This document shows positions 42,875 through 51,411 of a stretch of DNA of 64,000 nucleotides, piece after piece (within the stretch, counting starts at the first letter, position 1; every line of letters starts with the position of its first letter). The stretch lies in NCBI RefSeq assembly GCF_003610895.1, contig NZ_MCAS01000027.1, forward strand, positions 1 to 64,000. Reading direction: 5' to 3'. The stretch comes from Paraburkholderia fungorum (GTDB taxonomy: Bacteria > Pseudomonadota > Gammaproteobacteria > Burkholderiales > Burkholderiaceae). The notes beneath the pieces were generated by a model. It did no database searches, was not told the origin of the DNA, and saw only the letters and a list, made by a program, of their open reading frames with translations. The position numbers and the translations under genes were made by a program.

Positions 42875-43579
42875 CTAGCCAGGCCCGAAGGCGTCGCGGG
42901 CGACGCCGAAATGTTGCTTGAGTCCTTCCCAGCCGAGCGCGGTGACGGTCACTGAGCGCGCAGTGGACGACTTGCACAGCCAGCCCCATGCAAGGAAGGC
43001 GTCCATCAGGCGGGCGCCTAACAGTCCCGCGACGTGATATTGGCGCTCGGTCCAGTCAAGACATTGGCGCGCATGGTCGGGCTGGTCGAATGCCAGATCG
43101 CTCACATCGACGCCGAGTTGCTGCAGCCACGCGCAGCCAGACGGGGTGAGGACGTACTGACGCTCGCCCGCTTCGACGATGAAATCCCGCGTGAGCATGC
43201 TTTGCGTCACCGCGATGCTGATCTGGCCCGCGAGGTGGTCGTAACAGCAGCGCGCGAAACGCAGCGCCTGAGCCGGCCGGTTCGGCGTGTTGCGCCAGGC
43301 CGGGGTGACCGGCCCGACCGACGCGAGACTTTCGAGTACGTGCGAAACGTGTGCGCCGGCGAGCCGGTAATAGCGATGCCGGCCCTTGCTTTCCACGCTC
43401 AGCAAGCCGCCGTCGAGCAGCTTGGCGAGGTGTGAACTGGCGGTTTGCGCGGTGACGCCTGCCGCTTTCGCCAGCGCGCCGGCCGACATGGCGCTGCCGT
43501 CGGCCAGTGTGATCAGCATCACCGAACGAACCGGTTCGGCGATCAGATGCGCAACGCTCGAAATATTGTGCTGGCCCAT
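42875..43579 (-). CDS. ArsR-family winged-helix regulator
   Basis: A 234-residue regulator with an N-terminal ArsR-type helix-turn-helix (about residues 10-75: LIAEPVRSVMLITLADG, AGVTAQTASSHLAKLLDGGLL, wing SKGRHRYYRL) and a longer C-terminal domain of unknown role with scattered cysteines. The classic metal-binding CVC motif is absent, so it probably senses an organic ligand. It is divergent from a DHA2-type exporter and likely controls it. Confidence 0.82.
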   Translation of the reverse strand: MGQHNISSVAHLIAEPVRSVMLITLADGSAMSAGALAKAAGVTAQTASSHLAKLLDGGLLSVESKGRHRYYRLAGAHVSHVLESLASVGPVTPAWRNTPNRPAQALRFARCCYDHLAGQISIAVTQSMLTRDFIVEAGERQYVLTPSGCAWLQQLGVDVSDLAFDQPDHARQCLDWTERQYHVAGLLGARLMDAFLAWGWLCKSSTARSVTVTALGWEGLKQHFGVARDAFGPG

Positions 43580-43672
43580 TGATTTGCGGCGTCCTTCATG
43601 AATGCGCGTTTGATGTCTATTGGCGGGGGAAAAACCGCTCGTTTGTTCGGTGTCCTGGTGCGGCGGCGCGAT

Positions 43673-43697
43673 TCGACACTTCGACTCGACACTTCGA
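43673..43697. promoter_or_regulatory. Direct repeat in ArsR-MFS intergenic region
   Basis: TCGACACTTCGA occurs twice (43673-43684 and 43686-43697) one base apart, between the divergent ArsR and exporter genes. A candidate operator. Confidence 0.45.
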
Positions 43698-43769
43698 TAC
43701 GGGCCGAAGCATTCTCTGTGCGGGCCGCCTTATAGTCAACGGCGAACCGATCACCAAAGGCTGGAACTC

Positions 43770-45149
43770 TTGAACAACGAACGTGAATATCAGAAACGGG
43801 TATTGATCGCGACGAGCCTCAGCTATGTCATTGTCATACTCGATACATCGATCGTAAATGTTGCGCTCGGGCCGGTTGCGGCCAGTTTGCGCTCGGATAT
43901 CAGCGGCCTGCAATGGGTGGTCAACGCCTATACGCTGACGTTTGCCAGCTTGCTGCTGAGCGGCGGCGCACTCGGCGACCGGATCGGCGCAAAGACCGGT
44001 TATCTCGCCGGTTTGCTGATTTTCGCCTGCGCGTCGGCCTTGTGCGGGTTGGCGCCGACTTTGCCGGTGCTCGTTGCCGCGCGGATCGGGCAGGGTGTCG
44101 GCGCGGCCTTGCTGGTGCCGTGTTCGCTGACGTTGATCAATCGCGCTTTCCCGGTCGCGCGGCAGCGGGCCAGCGCGATTGGTGTGTGGGCCGGATGCGG
44201 CGGCATCGCGATGGCGGCCGGCCCGCTCGCCGGCGGGCTGCTGATTCATCTGCTCGGCTGGCGAAGCATTTTTCTGGTGAATGTGCCGATCGCGCTGCTC
44301 GGCGCCTGGCTGACCACGCGCGTCGATTCGGTCCGCCCGGACGCGGCGCAGCGGCCGATGGATATCGCGGGTCAGATGCTCGCTATCGTGGCGCTCGGCG
44401 CGTCGGTCGCCGTGTTGATCGAGAGCGCGAAGCTTGGGTGGCACGCGGGCGCAATACGTGCGGGCGCGGTGGTCGCGCTCGTCGCGTGGATTGGGTTCGT
44501 GCTGGTCGAGACCAAACGCAAACAGCCGATGCTGCCTTTGCATTTCTTTCGTAGTCCGGTGTTTTCTGCCTCGGCGTTTGCCTCGTCGATTTCCGGTCTG
44601 GTGTTCTACGGGTTGTTTTTCCTGCTGAGTCTGTACTTCCAGTCCGATCGCGGATGGTCGCCGTTGCAGACCGGCCTGGCGTTTTTGCCGTTGACCGTCA
44701 TGGTGGCGATCGGCAGCTTCGTATCCGGTGCATTGAACCGGGCCTATGGCGCGCAAAGGCTCGTTTGCGGGGGCTTCCTGCTTTATGCACTGGGCTTTGC
44801 CGGGCTACTCGCGCTTGCGGACAACGCTTCGTATTGGCGTATCGCGCTTTGCTTTCCGGCGGTCGGTTTCGGGGCCGGCGTGATTACGCCGGCGGCGACC
44901 GCTGCGCTGATGACGGCGGTGGACAAGGCGCGTGCCGGCGTCGCGGCGGGCGTGCTCAACGCGAGCCGGCAGACGGGTTCCGCATTTGGTGTCGCGATCT
45001 TTGGCGCACTGATGAGCGCGGTCCAGCCGCTCGACGCCGGGATTCGCGTGGCCGTCTATCTGGCGATCGGCTTGTCGCTGCTGGCCGCGCTGGTCTGGGG
45101 TATCGCGTTGGCCGTGGCGACGCGCTATGCGGGCAGCGATGCCTGTTGA
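43770..45149 (+). CDS. MFS drug exporter, DHA2 (14-TMS) type
   Basis: About 459 residues and fourteen hydrophobic segments. The DHA2 motif LDTSIVNVALGPVAASL is in the first helix, then LQWVVNAYTLTFASLLLSGGALGDRIGAK in two blocks. It is likely an EmrB/QacA-like exporter of drugs or aromatic compounds. The best start is TTG at 43770. The longer in-frame sequence upstream crosses the regulatory region and is not membrane-like. Divergent from its probable ArsR-type regulator. Confidence 0.82.
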   Translation: MNNEREYQKRVLIATSLSYVIVILDTSIVNVALGPVAASLRSDISGLQWVVNAYTLTFASLLLSGGALGDRIGAKTGYLAGLLIFACASALCGLAPTLPVLVAARIGQGVGAALLVPCSLTLINRAFPVARQRASAIGVWAGCGGIAMAAGPLAGGLLIHLLGWRSIFLVNVPIALLGAWLTTRVDSVRPDAAQRPMDIAGQMLAIVALGASVAVLIESAKLGWHAGAIRAGAVVALVAWIGFVLVETKRKQPMLPLHFFRSPVFSASAFASSISGLVFYGLFFLLSLYFQSDRGWSPLQTGLAFLPLTVMVAIGSFVSGALNRAYGAQRLVCGGFLLYALGFAGLLALADNASYWRIALCFPAVGFGAGVITPAATAALMTAVDKARAGVAAGVLNASRQTGSAFGVAIFGALMSAVQPLDAGIRVAVYLAIGLSLLAALVWGIALAVATRYAGSDAC

Positions 45150-45375
45150 GCGTGCTTGACCAGGAACCAGAAACACGGCCACAGACTGACCCGGCGCTTT
45201 ATGGGGCGTCTGGCGTGCCCGTCAAGCTCTGGCACCATCGAAAGGACGCCACTGGCACTACGCGGGCGTTCGGAATACTGCGACTATGCTGGCCCTTTCC
45301 TGAAGCTGTCGTCGTGCGCGAAACGTAGCAATCGATTTGACCTTCGATTCTCCGTCTATTGCGAACGAACGACTC

Positions 45376-46107
45376 ATGAATGTTGCCGATACCCCTTCCA
45401 TACTGGGATGTCTGGCCCTGGTGACCCTGGTGGCGGGCATGGCGAAGGGCTTGACCGGATTCGGCGGCGCGCTCGTCATGGCGCCGCTGTTCGGGTTGCT
45501 GATTCCCGCGCCCGAAGCCGGTGTGCTGATCGTGCTGATCCATTTCGCGACCTCGCTGCAAGGCGTGCGCAACTGGGCGAGCGCGGTGCGCTGGCGCACG
45601 GTGATCCCACTCGCGCTGGTCGCCATGGCTTGCACGGCAGTCACGACCCTATGGATGGCGAGCGAAAACGCGGTGGCGCTGCGCCGGCTCGTCGCGCTCG
45701 CCGTTCTGGCCTCCACCGTGATGCACATGAGGGGCTGGCGCTGGCTTCACGATAGCGGCTGGCGACCGACCTTCACGGCCGGTGCAATGAGCGGCGCGCT
45801 GACCGCGCTAGGCGGCATTGGCGGTCCACCGGCCGTCTACTATCTCAACGGCGTGGGCCAGGGCGCGGCGCTGCGCGCCAATCTTCTCGCCTATTTTGCG
45901 GTGCTCTATGTGGGGGTGGTGGCCCTTTTTGTCGCCGAACATCAGGTTCACACGCCTCAGCTCGGTTCGCTGCTGCTGCTCGTGCCGGTATTCGTACTCG
46001 GGGTCTGCGCGGGGGAGCGTCTGGGCCGGCGCGTGCCGGTGCGCCGGGTCGAGCATCTCGTGAGCGTTTTGCTGCTGTGTTCCGGGCTGGTTGCCCTGGT
46101 CACGTGA
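45376..46107 (+). CDS. TauE/SafE-family sulfite/organoanion exporter
   Basis: A 243-residue membrane protein with about eight helices and the TauE signature GMAKGLTGFGGALVMAPLF at the N-terminus and a second GALTALGGIGGPP half-motif. Members export sulfite, sulfoacetate or other anions, and some have unknown roles. Both desulfonation pathways in this window release sulfite, so a link is possible, but it lies 12 kb from suyAB and 17 kb from xsc with no shared operon. Confidence 0.78.
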   Translation: MNVADTPSILGCLALVTLVAGMAKGLTGFGGALVMAPLFGLLIPAPEAGVLIVLIHFATSLQGVRNWASAVRWRTVIPLALVAMACTAVTTLWMASENAVALRRLVALAVLASTVMHMRGWRWLHDSGWRPTFTAGAMSGALTALGGIGGPPAVYYLNGVGQGAALRANLLAYFAVLYVGVVALFVAEHQVHTPQLGSLLLLVPVFVLGVCAGERLGRRVPVRRVEHLVSVLLLCSGLVALVT

Positions 46108-46425
46108 TGGCACGTAGTGCGCGCACTGCACGCACTGCACGTAATGGCGCGTAAAAAAACACGTAAAAACGACCTTGCCACAGGGGTATGAGCGGGTGCA
46201 ATGTCCGCTCACGGTTCACGTTCATGTGGACCAGGCGATTTATTATCGCTGGTACTAGTCAGGTGCATTTTCGGCCACCGATACTGAAATCATTGTAATC
46301 GTCTGCCAGGACCGTCCTGCCGCATCCGCTCGCCGCGGACCCGCGTCAAGCGGTCCGGTCCGTCAATGAACGGGGGGACTCGGCAGAGGTGATTTCATGG
46401 GTTACAAAAAGCAGACGGAGACTTC
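46108..46425. other. 318-bp intergenic region with short GCAC-type repeats
   Basis: Begins with a run of GCACTGCACG-type repeats (about 46112-46165). The rest is gene-free, moderate GC and probably contains the promoter of the DUF3311-symporter operon. I cannot assign boxes with confidence. Confidence 0.45.
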
Positions 46426-46635
46426 ATGCTCAAGTTCTTGATTGGGATCGGCATCCCCTACGTCGGCGTGATCGGCCTGCTGCCCTGGGTCGCTTCAGTC
46501 GATCGATTCGTGCTGGGCGTACCGTTCATCTATGCGTGGATCTTCGCGTGGTTTGTGCTGACGTCGCTCTGCCTGCAGGTCTGCTGGCGGCTGTTCGATC
46601 GTCGCGCGGACGATGCAGATCCGCAAACCCACTGA
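46426..46635 (+). CDS. DUF3311 small membrane protein
   Basis: 69 residues with two transmembrane helices (IGIPYVGVIGLLPWVASVD and PFIYAWIFAWFVLTSLCLQV) and a charged C-terminus. DUF3311 proteins are typically encoded directly before sodium/solute symporters, as here (18 bases), and probably act as an accessory subunit. GGAGACTTC precedes the ATG. Confidence 0.85.
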   Translation: MLKFLIGIGIPYVGVIGLLPWVASVDRFVLGVPFIYAWIFAWFVLTSLCLQVCWRLFDRRADDADPQTH

Positions 46636-46653
46636 AGCAGCAGGAGAGCCCGG

Positions 46654-48039
46654 ATGTCCACCGTTGTCTTTCTCGGTTTGATCCTCTTCTCGCTGTATCT
46701 GGCGATACGGTCCAAAAAAGGGCATGGCGCGCAAAGCGTTCATGACTTCTTTGTCGCGTCCCGTCAGTTTGGCGCGTATCTGGTCTTTTTCCTCGCCGCA
46801 GGCGAAATCTACAGCATTGGCACGATGGTCGGCTTTCCTGGCGGCATCTATGCCAAGGGGCCCACGTATGGGGTCTGGTTTCTGGGCTATATCCTGCTGG
46901 CCTATCCCGTTGGCTATTTCATCGGACCGAAGATCTGGGAGGCCGGCAAACGCTATAACGCCATCACGCTGCCTGACCTGTTCAAAGGCCATTTCGGCAG
47001 CCGGGCGCTGGAGCTGATCGTCGCGGGCTCGGCAATTCTGTTCCTGCTGCCGTGGGGCGAATTGCAATTCACGGGGCTCGTCGCCGCGTTCAAAGGTCTT
47101 GGCTGGAATTTCCAGCCGTTCTATCTGATTCTGATCTCCGCGGTACTGGCCTTTACCTATATCGCCATTTCGGGCGTGCGGGCCTCGGCGTACATCGCGA
47201 TCCTTAAAGATGTGCTGATGGTCGTGGCGATTGTGATAACCGGGATTGCGGTCGCCTGGCAATCCGGCGTCACGGAAGTTTTTCACACCGCCAGCTTGCA
47301 CGTCAGCAACAGCATGAACGCCAACCAACTGACGTTCTCGATGAGCACCATGCTGTTCCAGTCGTTGGGGTTCTACGTGATGCCGTTCGCGGTGCAGGTT
47401 TTCTTCACGGCCACCAGCCCGAATACGATCCGGCGCACCCAGGTGGCGATGCCGCTGTATATGCTGATGTATCCGTTTCTGGTGATTGCTTCGTACTATG
47501 CGATCAGTCAGAACCTGCACCTCGGCTCGCCGAATGAGGCATTCTTTGCGGCGGCGATCCGCTTGCTGCCAGGCTGGCTGCTGGGTCTGGTTGCGGCCGG
47601 CGCCTCGCTATCCGGTTTGTTGGTGCTCACAGGTATCTGTCTTGCCATCGGCCCGATCGTGACGCGCAATCTGTTGCCGAAAATGCCCGAGAACCGGCAG
47701 AAAGCTACGGCGAAAACAGTGATCGTGATCTACCTGCTGGTCTCGATCGTGATGACACTCCTGACGCCGAATCTGATGCTCACGCTGATCAATACCGCGT
47801 ACTACGGCGTGACCCAGTTTTTCCCGGGCGTGATGGTCATTCTGTTTTCGCTTCGCGTCAAACCGGCCGCCATTGCAACAGGTATTCTGACTGGCCAGAT
47901 ACTCGCGATCATCCTGTACATCCTTCACGCCGATCTTGGTGGATTCAACCTCGGCCTGCTGTGTCTCGTGATCAATATCGCGGTGACTGCCGTGCTGAAC
48001 CATGGCTGGAAGCGCAAACCGGTTCATGCGCTCTCCTGA
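46654..48039 (+). CDS. Sodium:solute symporter (SSS family)
   Basis: A 461-residue inner-membrane carrier with about thirteen helices of the SSS/LeuT fold (HDFFVASRQFGAYLVFFLAAGEIYSIGTM in two blocks, ASLSGLLVLTGICLAIGPIVTRN). It imports an organic solute with Na+. It is paired with DUF3311 upstream and an amidohydrolase downstream (38 bases), so the solute is probably the amidohydrolase substrate. AGGAGAGCCCGG precedes the ATG. Confidence 0.88.
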   Translation: MSTVVFLGLILFSLYLAIRSKKGHGAQSVHDFFVASRQFGAYLVFFLAAGEIYSIGTMVGFPGGIYAKGPTYGVWFLGYILLAYPVGYFIGPKIWEAGKRYNAITLPDLFKGHFGSRALELIVAGSAILFLLPWGELQFTGLVAAFKGLGWNFQPFYLILISAVLAFTYIAISGVRASAYIAILKDVLMVVAIVITGIAVAWQSGVTEVFHTASLHVSNSMNANQLTFSMSTMLFQSLGFYVMPFAVQVFFTATSPNTIRRTQVAMPLYMLMYPFLVIASYYAISQNLHLGSPNEAFFAAAIRLLPGWLLGLVAAGASLSGLLVLTGICLAIGPIVTRNLLPKMPENRQKATAKTVIVIYLLVSIVMTLLTPNLMLTLINTAYYGVTQFFPGVMVILFSLRVKPAAIATGILTGQILAIILYILHADLGGFNLGLLCLVINIAVTAVLNHGWKRKPVHALS

Positions 48040-48077
48040 TCGCTCAGTCCGCGTCCTGAATCAGAGAATATCTACTT

Positions 48078-49733
48078 ATGAATTCGATTGAACGAGGTCC
48101 CATCACTGTCTTTGTCGCCAGAAAAATTCTGACGATGAATCCGGCCCAGCCGCATGCCACGCATGTTGCCGTGCGCGACGGCAAGATTCTTTCCGTCGGC
48201 AATCTGGAGGACGTGAGCCGTTGGGGTGAGGTTGAGATCGTCGAGACGTTCAAGGACAAGGTGCTGATGCCGGGTCTTGTCGAAGGGCATTGTCATCTGA
48301 TGGAAGGCGCCATGTGGGACGCCGTGTATCTCGGCTACTACGACCGGCGCGGCCCGGATGGCACATTGTGGCGAGGGCTGAGAACGCTGGACGAGGTGAT
48401 CGCGCGGCTCGCGCAAGCGCAACGCACGATGACGGACGCGGCGGCGCCATTGCTCGCGTGGGGCTTCGATCCGATTTTCTTCGGCGCGAGCCGCTTGTCG
48501 GTCAAGGAACTCGACACCGTTTCGACCACCCGGCCCATCGTCGTGCTGCACGCGAGCGTGCACCTGATGAACGTCAACTCCGCCATGCTGGCGCTTGCCG
48601 GCATCGATGAGAACACCGACATCGACGGCATCGACAAGGACGAAGAGGGCCAGCCGAGCGGCGAACTGCAGGAATTCGCCGCCATGTTCCCGGTGTACGA
48701 GGTGATCGGCAGCCAGCTTTCCATCGCGGCGAGTGAAAAGAAAGCGGCGATCTGGAATTTCGGCAAGGTAGCGCAACTCGCCGGTGTGACCACCGCGACG
48801 GACCTGGTCAACGATCTGTCGGCGCTGGGCAATCGCAATCTGCGCGAAGTCACGGCCGACCCGCAGTATCCGGTCAGGATCGTGCCCGCGTTCGCACCGC
48901 AGCGAAGCCCTGAAGGCGGCGCCGGGAAAGTGCTGTCGGCGATTCAGGACAGCACGGAAAAATTGATGTTTGGCCCGGTCAAATTCATTGTCGACGGGTC
49001 GATTCAGGGCTTCACCGCGCGGCTGAAGTGGCCGGGTTATGTCGGCGGGCAGCCGAACGGATTGTGGCTGATTCCGCCCAGCCAGCTGGAGGAGGTGTTC
49101 ACGCCGTTTCATCGCGCCGGGCTGCAACTCCATATTCATACCAACGGCGATGAAGCCACCGAGGTGGTACTGAACGCCGTCGAGAAGATGCTCGACGCTT
49201 TTCCGCGCAGCGATCACCGCCACACGCTGCAGCACTGTCAGATGGCCGATGCGAGCCAATTGGCGCGCGCGGCGAAACTCGGCATGTGCATTAACTTTTT
49301 CTCCAACCATATCTACTACTGGGGCGACGCCCACTACGCGCAAACCATGGGCCCCGACCGCGCGAACCGCATGAATGCGGCGGAGTCGGCTCGGCGTCTG
49401 AGCATTCCGTTTGCTTTTCATTCGGATGCGCCGATTACGCAGTTGAGCCCGCTGTTCACCGCATGGTGCGCGGTGCAGCGCAAGACGGCGAGCGGCCGCG
49501 TGCTGGGCGAGAGCGAGTGCATTCCTGTGCCCGACGCCTTGCGTGCGATCACGCTGGGTGCGGCCTATACGCTCAAGATGGATCATCTGATCGGCAGCAT
49601 CGAGGTAGGCAAATTCGCGGACTTCGCCGTGCTGGCGGAGGACCCAAGCGAGGTCGCCGCCGAGCGGCTGAAAGACGTCGAAGTGTGGGGCACGGTGCTG
49701 GGCGGTCGCGTGTTCCAGTCGCCGGAAAAATGA
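48078..49733 (+). CDS. Metal-dependent amidohydrolase (YtcJ/N-substituted formamide deformylase-like)
   Basis: A 551-residue amidohydrolase-superfamily enzyme. H71 and H73 in GLVEGHCHLMEG, later histidines in LHIHTNGDEA and HTLQHCQ, and the aspartate in AFHSDAPIT are the metal and catalytic set. The length and C-terminal GSIEVGKFADFAVL match YtcJ/NfdA-like proteins, which hydrolyse amides or formamides. The downstream CobW-type GTPase overlaps its stop codon, suggesting metal delivery to this enzyme. Confidence 0.85.
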   Translation: MNSIERGPITVFVARKILTMNPAQPHATHVAVRDGKILSVGNLEDVSRWGEVEIVETFKDKVLMPGLVEGHCHLMEGAMWDAVYLGYYDRRGPDGTLWRGLRTLDEVIARLAQAQRTMTDAAAPLLAWGFDPIFFGASRLSVKELDTVSTTRPIVVLHASVHLMNVNSAMLALAGIDENTDIDGIDKDEEGQPSGELQEFAAMFPVYEVIGSQLSIAASEKKAAIWNFGKVAQLAGVTTATDLVNDLSALGNRNLREVTADPQYPVRIVPAFAPQRSPEGGAGKVLSAIQDSTEKLMFGPVKFIVDGSIQGFTARLKWPGYVGGQPNGLWLIPPSQLEEVFTPFHRAGLQLHIHTNGDEATEVVLNAVEKMLDAFPRSDHRHTLQHCQMADASQLARAAKLGMCINFFSNHIYYWGDAHYAQTMGPDRANRMNAAESARRLSIPFAFHSDAPITQLSPLFTAWCAVQRKTASGRVLGESECIPVPDALRAITLGAAYTLKMDHLIGSIEVGKFADFAVLAEDPSEVAAERLKDVEVWGTVLGGRVFQSPEK

Positions 49734-50707
49734 ACGGCACTGCGAAAGAAATGGCTGCGTCGAATAGCCGGCCGCCTATTGCGCTGGTGGTGCTCGGCGG
49801 TTATCTGGGCGCGGGCAAGACCACCTTGCTCAACCATGTGCTGTCGATGGCGGGGCAGCGCAAAGTGGCCGTGCTGGTCAACGATTTCGGCGATATCAAT
49901 ATCGACGCCGCGCTGATCCGCGAACGCACGGACGATGTCATCAATCTGGAGAACGGTTGCATCTGCTGCTCGATTGGCGGCCGTCTCGTCGATGCGCTCG
50001 TGAAAATCGGCGCGCGGCCCGAACGCCCTGAGCTGTTGATTATTGAAGCCAGCGGCGTTTCCGATCCTGTGAAGATCGCGCAGATCGGCCTGCTCGATCG
50101 GGCATTCAGGCTGGTCGGGATCATCGTTGCGGTGGATACCGGGCGCATCGGCGCAACCTTGCTCGACCCGTACGTCGGCGATATCGTGCGCCGGCAGATC
50201 GCGGGTGCAACGGCCCTCGTGCTCACCAAGACCGACCTCGTGACCGAGCAGGAAAAGACCGCGGTGACGAACGCGGTGCTGACACTCGCAAGCACGTCCA
50301 TTCTGTTCGAGTCGGTCAATGGGCAGATACCGCCGGCGTTGATCTTCGACGCGAGCGTGGTGCCTCGCCATCGCGCGGGTGGAATCGGCGCTACGACGGC
50401 GGGCGCCTCGAATCTGCATCGGGATATCTGCAGCTTTTCCTTCAGGTCGGACTTTGCGCTGGACAGGAAGAAGCTCAGGGCTGCGCTGCGCAGCCTGTCC
50501 TCAACGCTGCTGAGAGCGAAGGGCATTGTCTGGCTGGATCAGGATGCCATGGCGCAAGAACTTCACGTGGCGGGCGGCCGCATTCTCATTACGCCATTCG
50601 CGGGTCACGCGCCGGCCGAATCGACGCTCGTGCTGATCGGCCGCTTCACCGACGAAGACGAGCGTGCGATCAAACGTTGCCTCGAAAGCACGCGCGTGCT
50701 GAGTTAG
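49730..50707 (+). CDS. CobW/G3E-family metal-chaperone GTPase
   Basis: A 325-residue GTPase of the CobW/UreG/HypB group. Walker A GGYLGAGKTT (23-32), the zinc-binding C77-x-C79-C80 (ENGCICCS), an ESSGVSDP-like block (IEASGVSDP) and LTKTD for guanine. It has the shortened C-terminal domain of COG0523 proteins. The start codon overlaps the amidohydrolase stop (ATGA), so both are made together. The chaperone probably inserts Zn, Fe or Co into the amidohydrolase (inference). Confidence 0.87.
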   Translation: MNGTAKEMAASNSRPPIALVVLGGYLGAGKTTLLNHVLSMAGQRKVAVLVNDFGDINIDAALIRERTDDVINLENGCICCSIGGRLVDALVKIGARPERPELLIIEASGVSDPVKIAQIGLLDRAFRLVGIIVAVDTGRIGATLLDPYVGDIVRRQIAGATALVLTKTDLVTEQEKTAVTNAVLTLASTSILFESVNGQIPPALIFDASVVPRHRAGGIGATTAGASNLHRDICSFSFRSDFALDRKKLRAALRSLSSTLLRAKGIVWLDQDAMAQELHVAGGRILITPFAGHAPAESTLVLIGRFTDEDERAIKRCLESTRVLS

Positions 50708-50755
50708 TGTCCAGTTCGCGTTAGCGTGCCGCGCTCATCGCGCCTGCGCGTACCC

Positions 50756-50794
50756 AGCGCACGAACCACACAAAGCGCACGAACCACACGAAGC
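50756..50794. repeat. 18-bp tandem duplication
   Basis: AGCGCACGAACCACACAA is followed immediately by AGCGCACGAACCACACGA. It lies in the 279-bp gap between the GTPase and the NTF2-like gene, which otherwise shows no gene. The Shine-Dalgarno AGGAGACATGA is at its right end. Confidence 0.6.
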
Positions 50795-50986
50795 AAACCC
50801 ACGGCCTGAATCCGCAACGCGATTCGAGGCCAGTCAACCCGCGTCCTCCTCACCGCACGCTGCACCAGGCGAAACCAGCGCACTGGCCCTACCGTCGCGC
50901 CGACACCAAACTTACACTTTTCCTTAACAGATCGCCGCTCAGGCGACCTCACGAGCTTCACCCAATTCACCAAGCAGGAGACATGA

Positions 50987-51391
50987 ATGGCCACAACAGA
51001 AACGTCCGCAGCGAAGGTCACCGCGGACACACTCGCCGCATTTTCCGCTGCGTTCAATCGTCACGATGCCAATGCGCTAATGGGCTTCATGACCGAAGAC
51101 TGTGTGTTCGACGCCGCCGGCGGAAGCGAAGTTTACGGTGCGCGCTTCGTCGGTCGCGACGCAGTGCGCGCGGCATTCGAAACGGTCTTCAAGACTTTCC
51201 CGGATGCGCATTGGGGCGACGGGCGTCATTACGTTATCGGTGAGCGTGGCGTGTCCGAGTGGCTGTTCACGGGCACGCATGCGGAGGGCTGGCGCATCGA
51301 AGCAGAAGGCTGCGATCTGTTCGAGTTCCGCGACGGCCTGATTGCGGTCAAGCGCGCGTTCCGCAAGGAACGTCCGAAGCAGAACGTTTGA
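50987..51391 (+). CDS. NTF2-like (SnoaL-type) protein
   Basis: A 134-residue cone-shaped NTF2-fold protein (AFSAAFNRHDANALMGFMTEDCVF, GARFVGRDAVRAAFETVFKTFPD, SEWLFTGTH), usually a small-molecule-binding domain or isomerase. It is followed after 20 bases by an FAD oxidoreductase, so the two likely act on one substrate. The function cannot be specified. Confidence 0.8.
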   Translation: MATTETSAAKVTADTLAAFSAAFNRHDANALMGFMTEDCVFDAAGGSEVYGARFVGRDAVRAAFETVFKTFPDAHWGDGRHYVIGERGVSEWLFTGTHAEGWRIEAEGCDLFEFRDGLIAVKRAFRKERPKQNV

Positions 51392-51411
51392 CGCCGACGA
51401 GGAGCTTCATC

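Noticed and set aside
45376..46107. Sulfite exporter belonging to the xsc or suy operon
   Set aside because: The TauE/SafE family call is sound, but the gene is isolated from both pathways by many kilobases, so the functional link is only a possibility.
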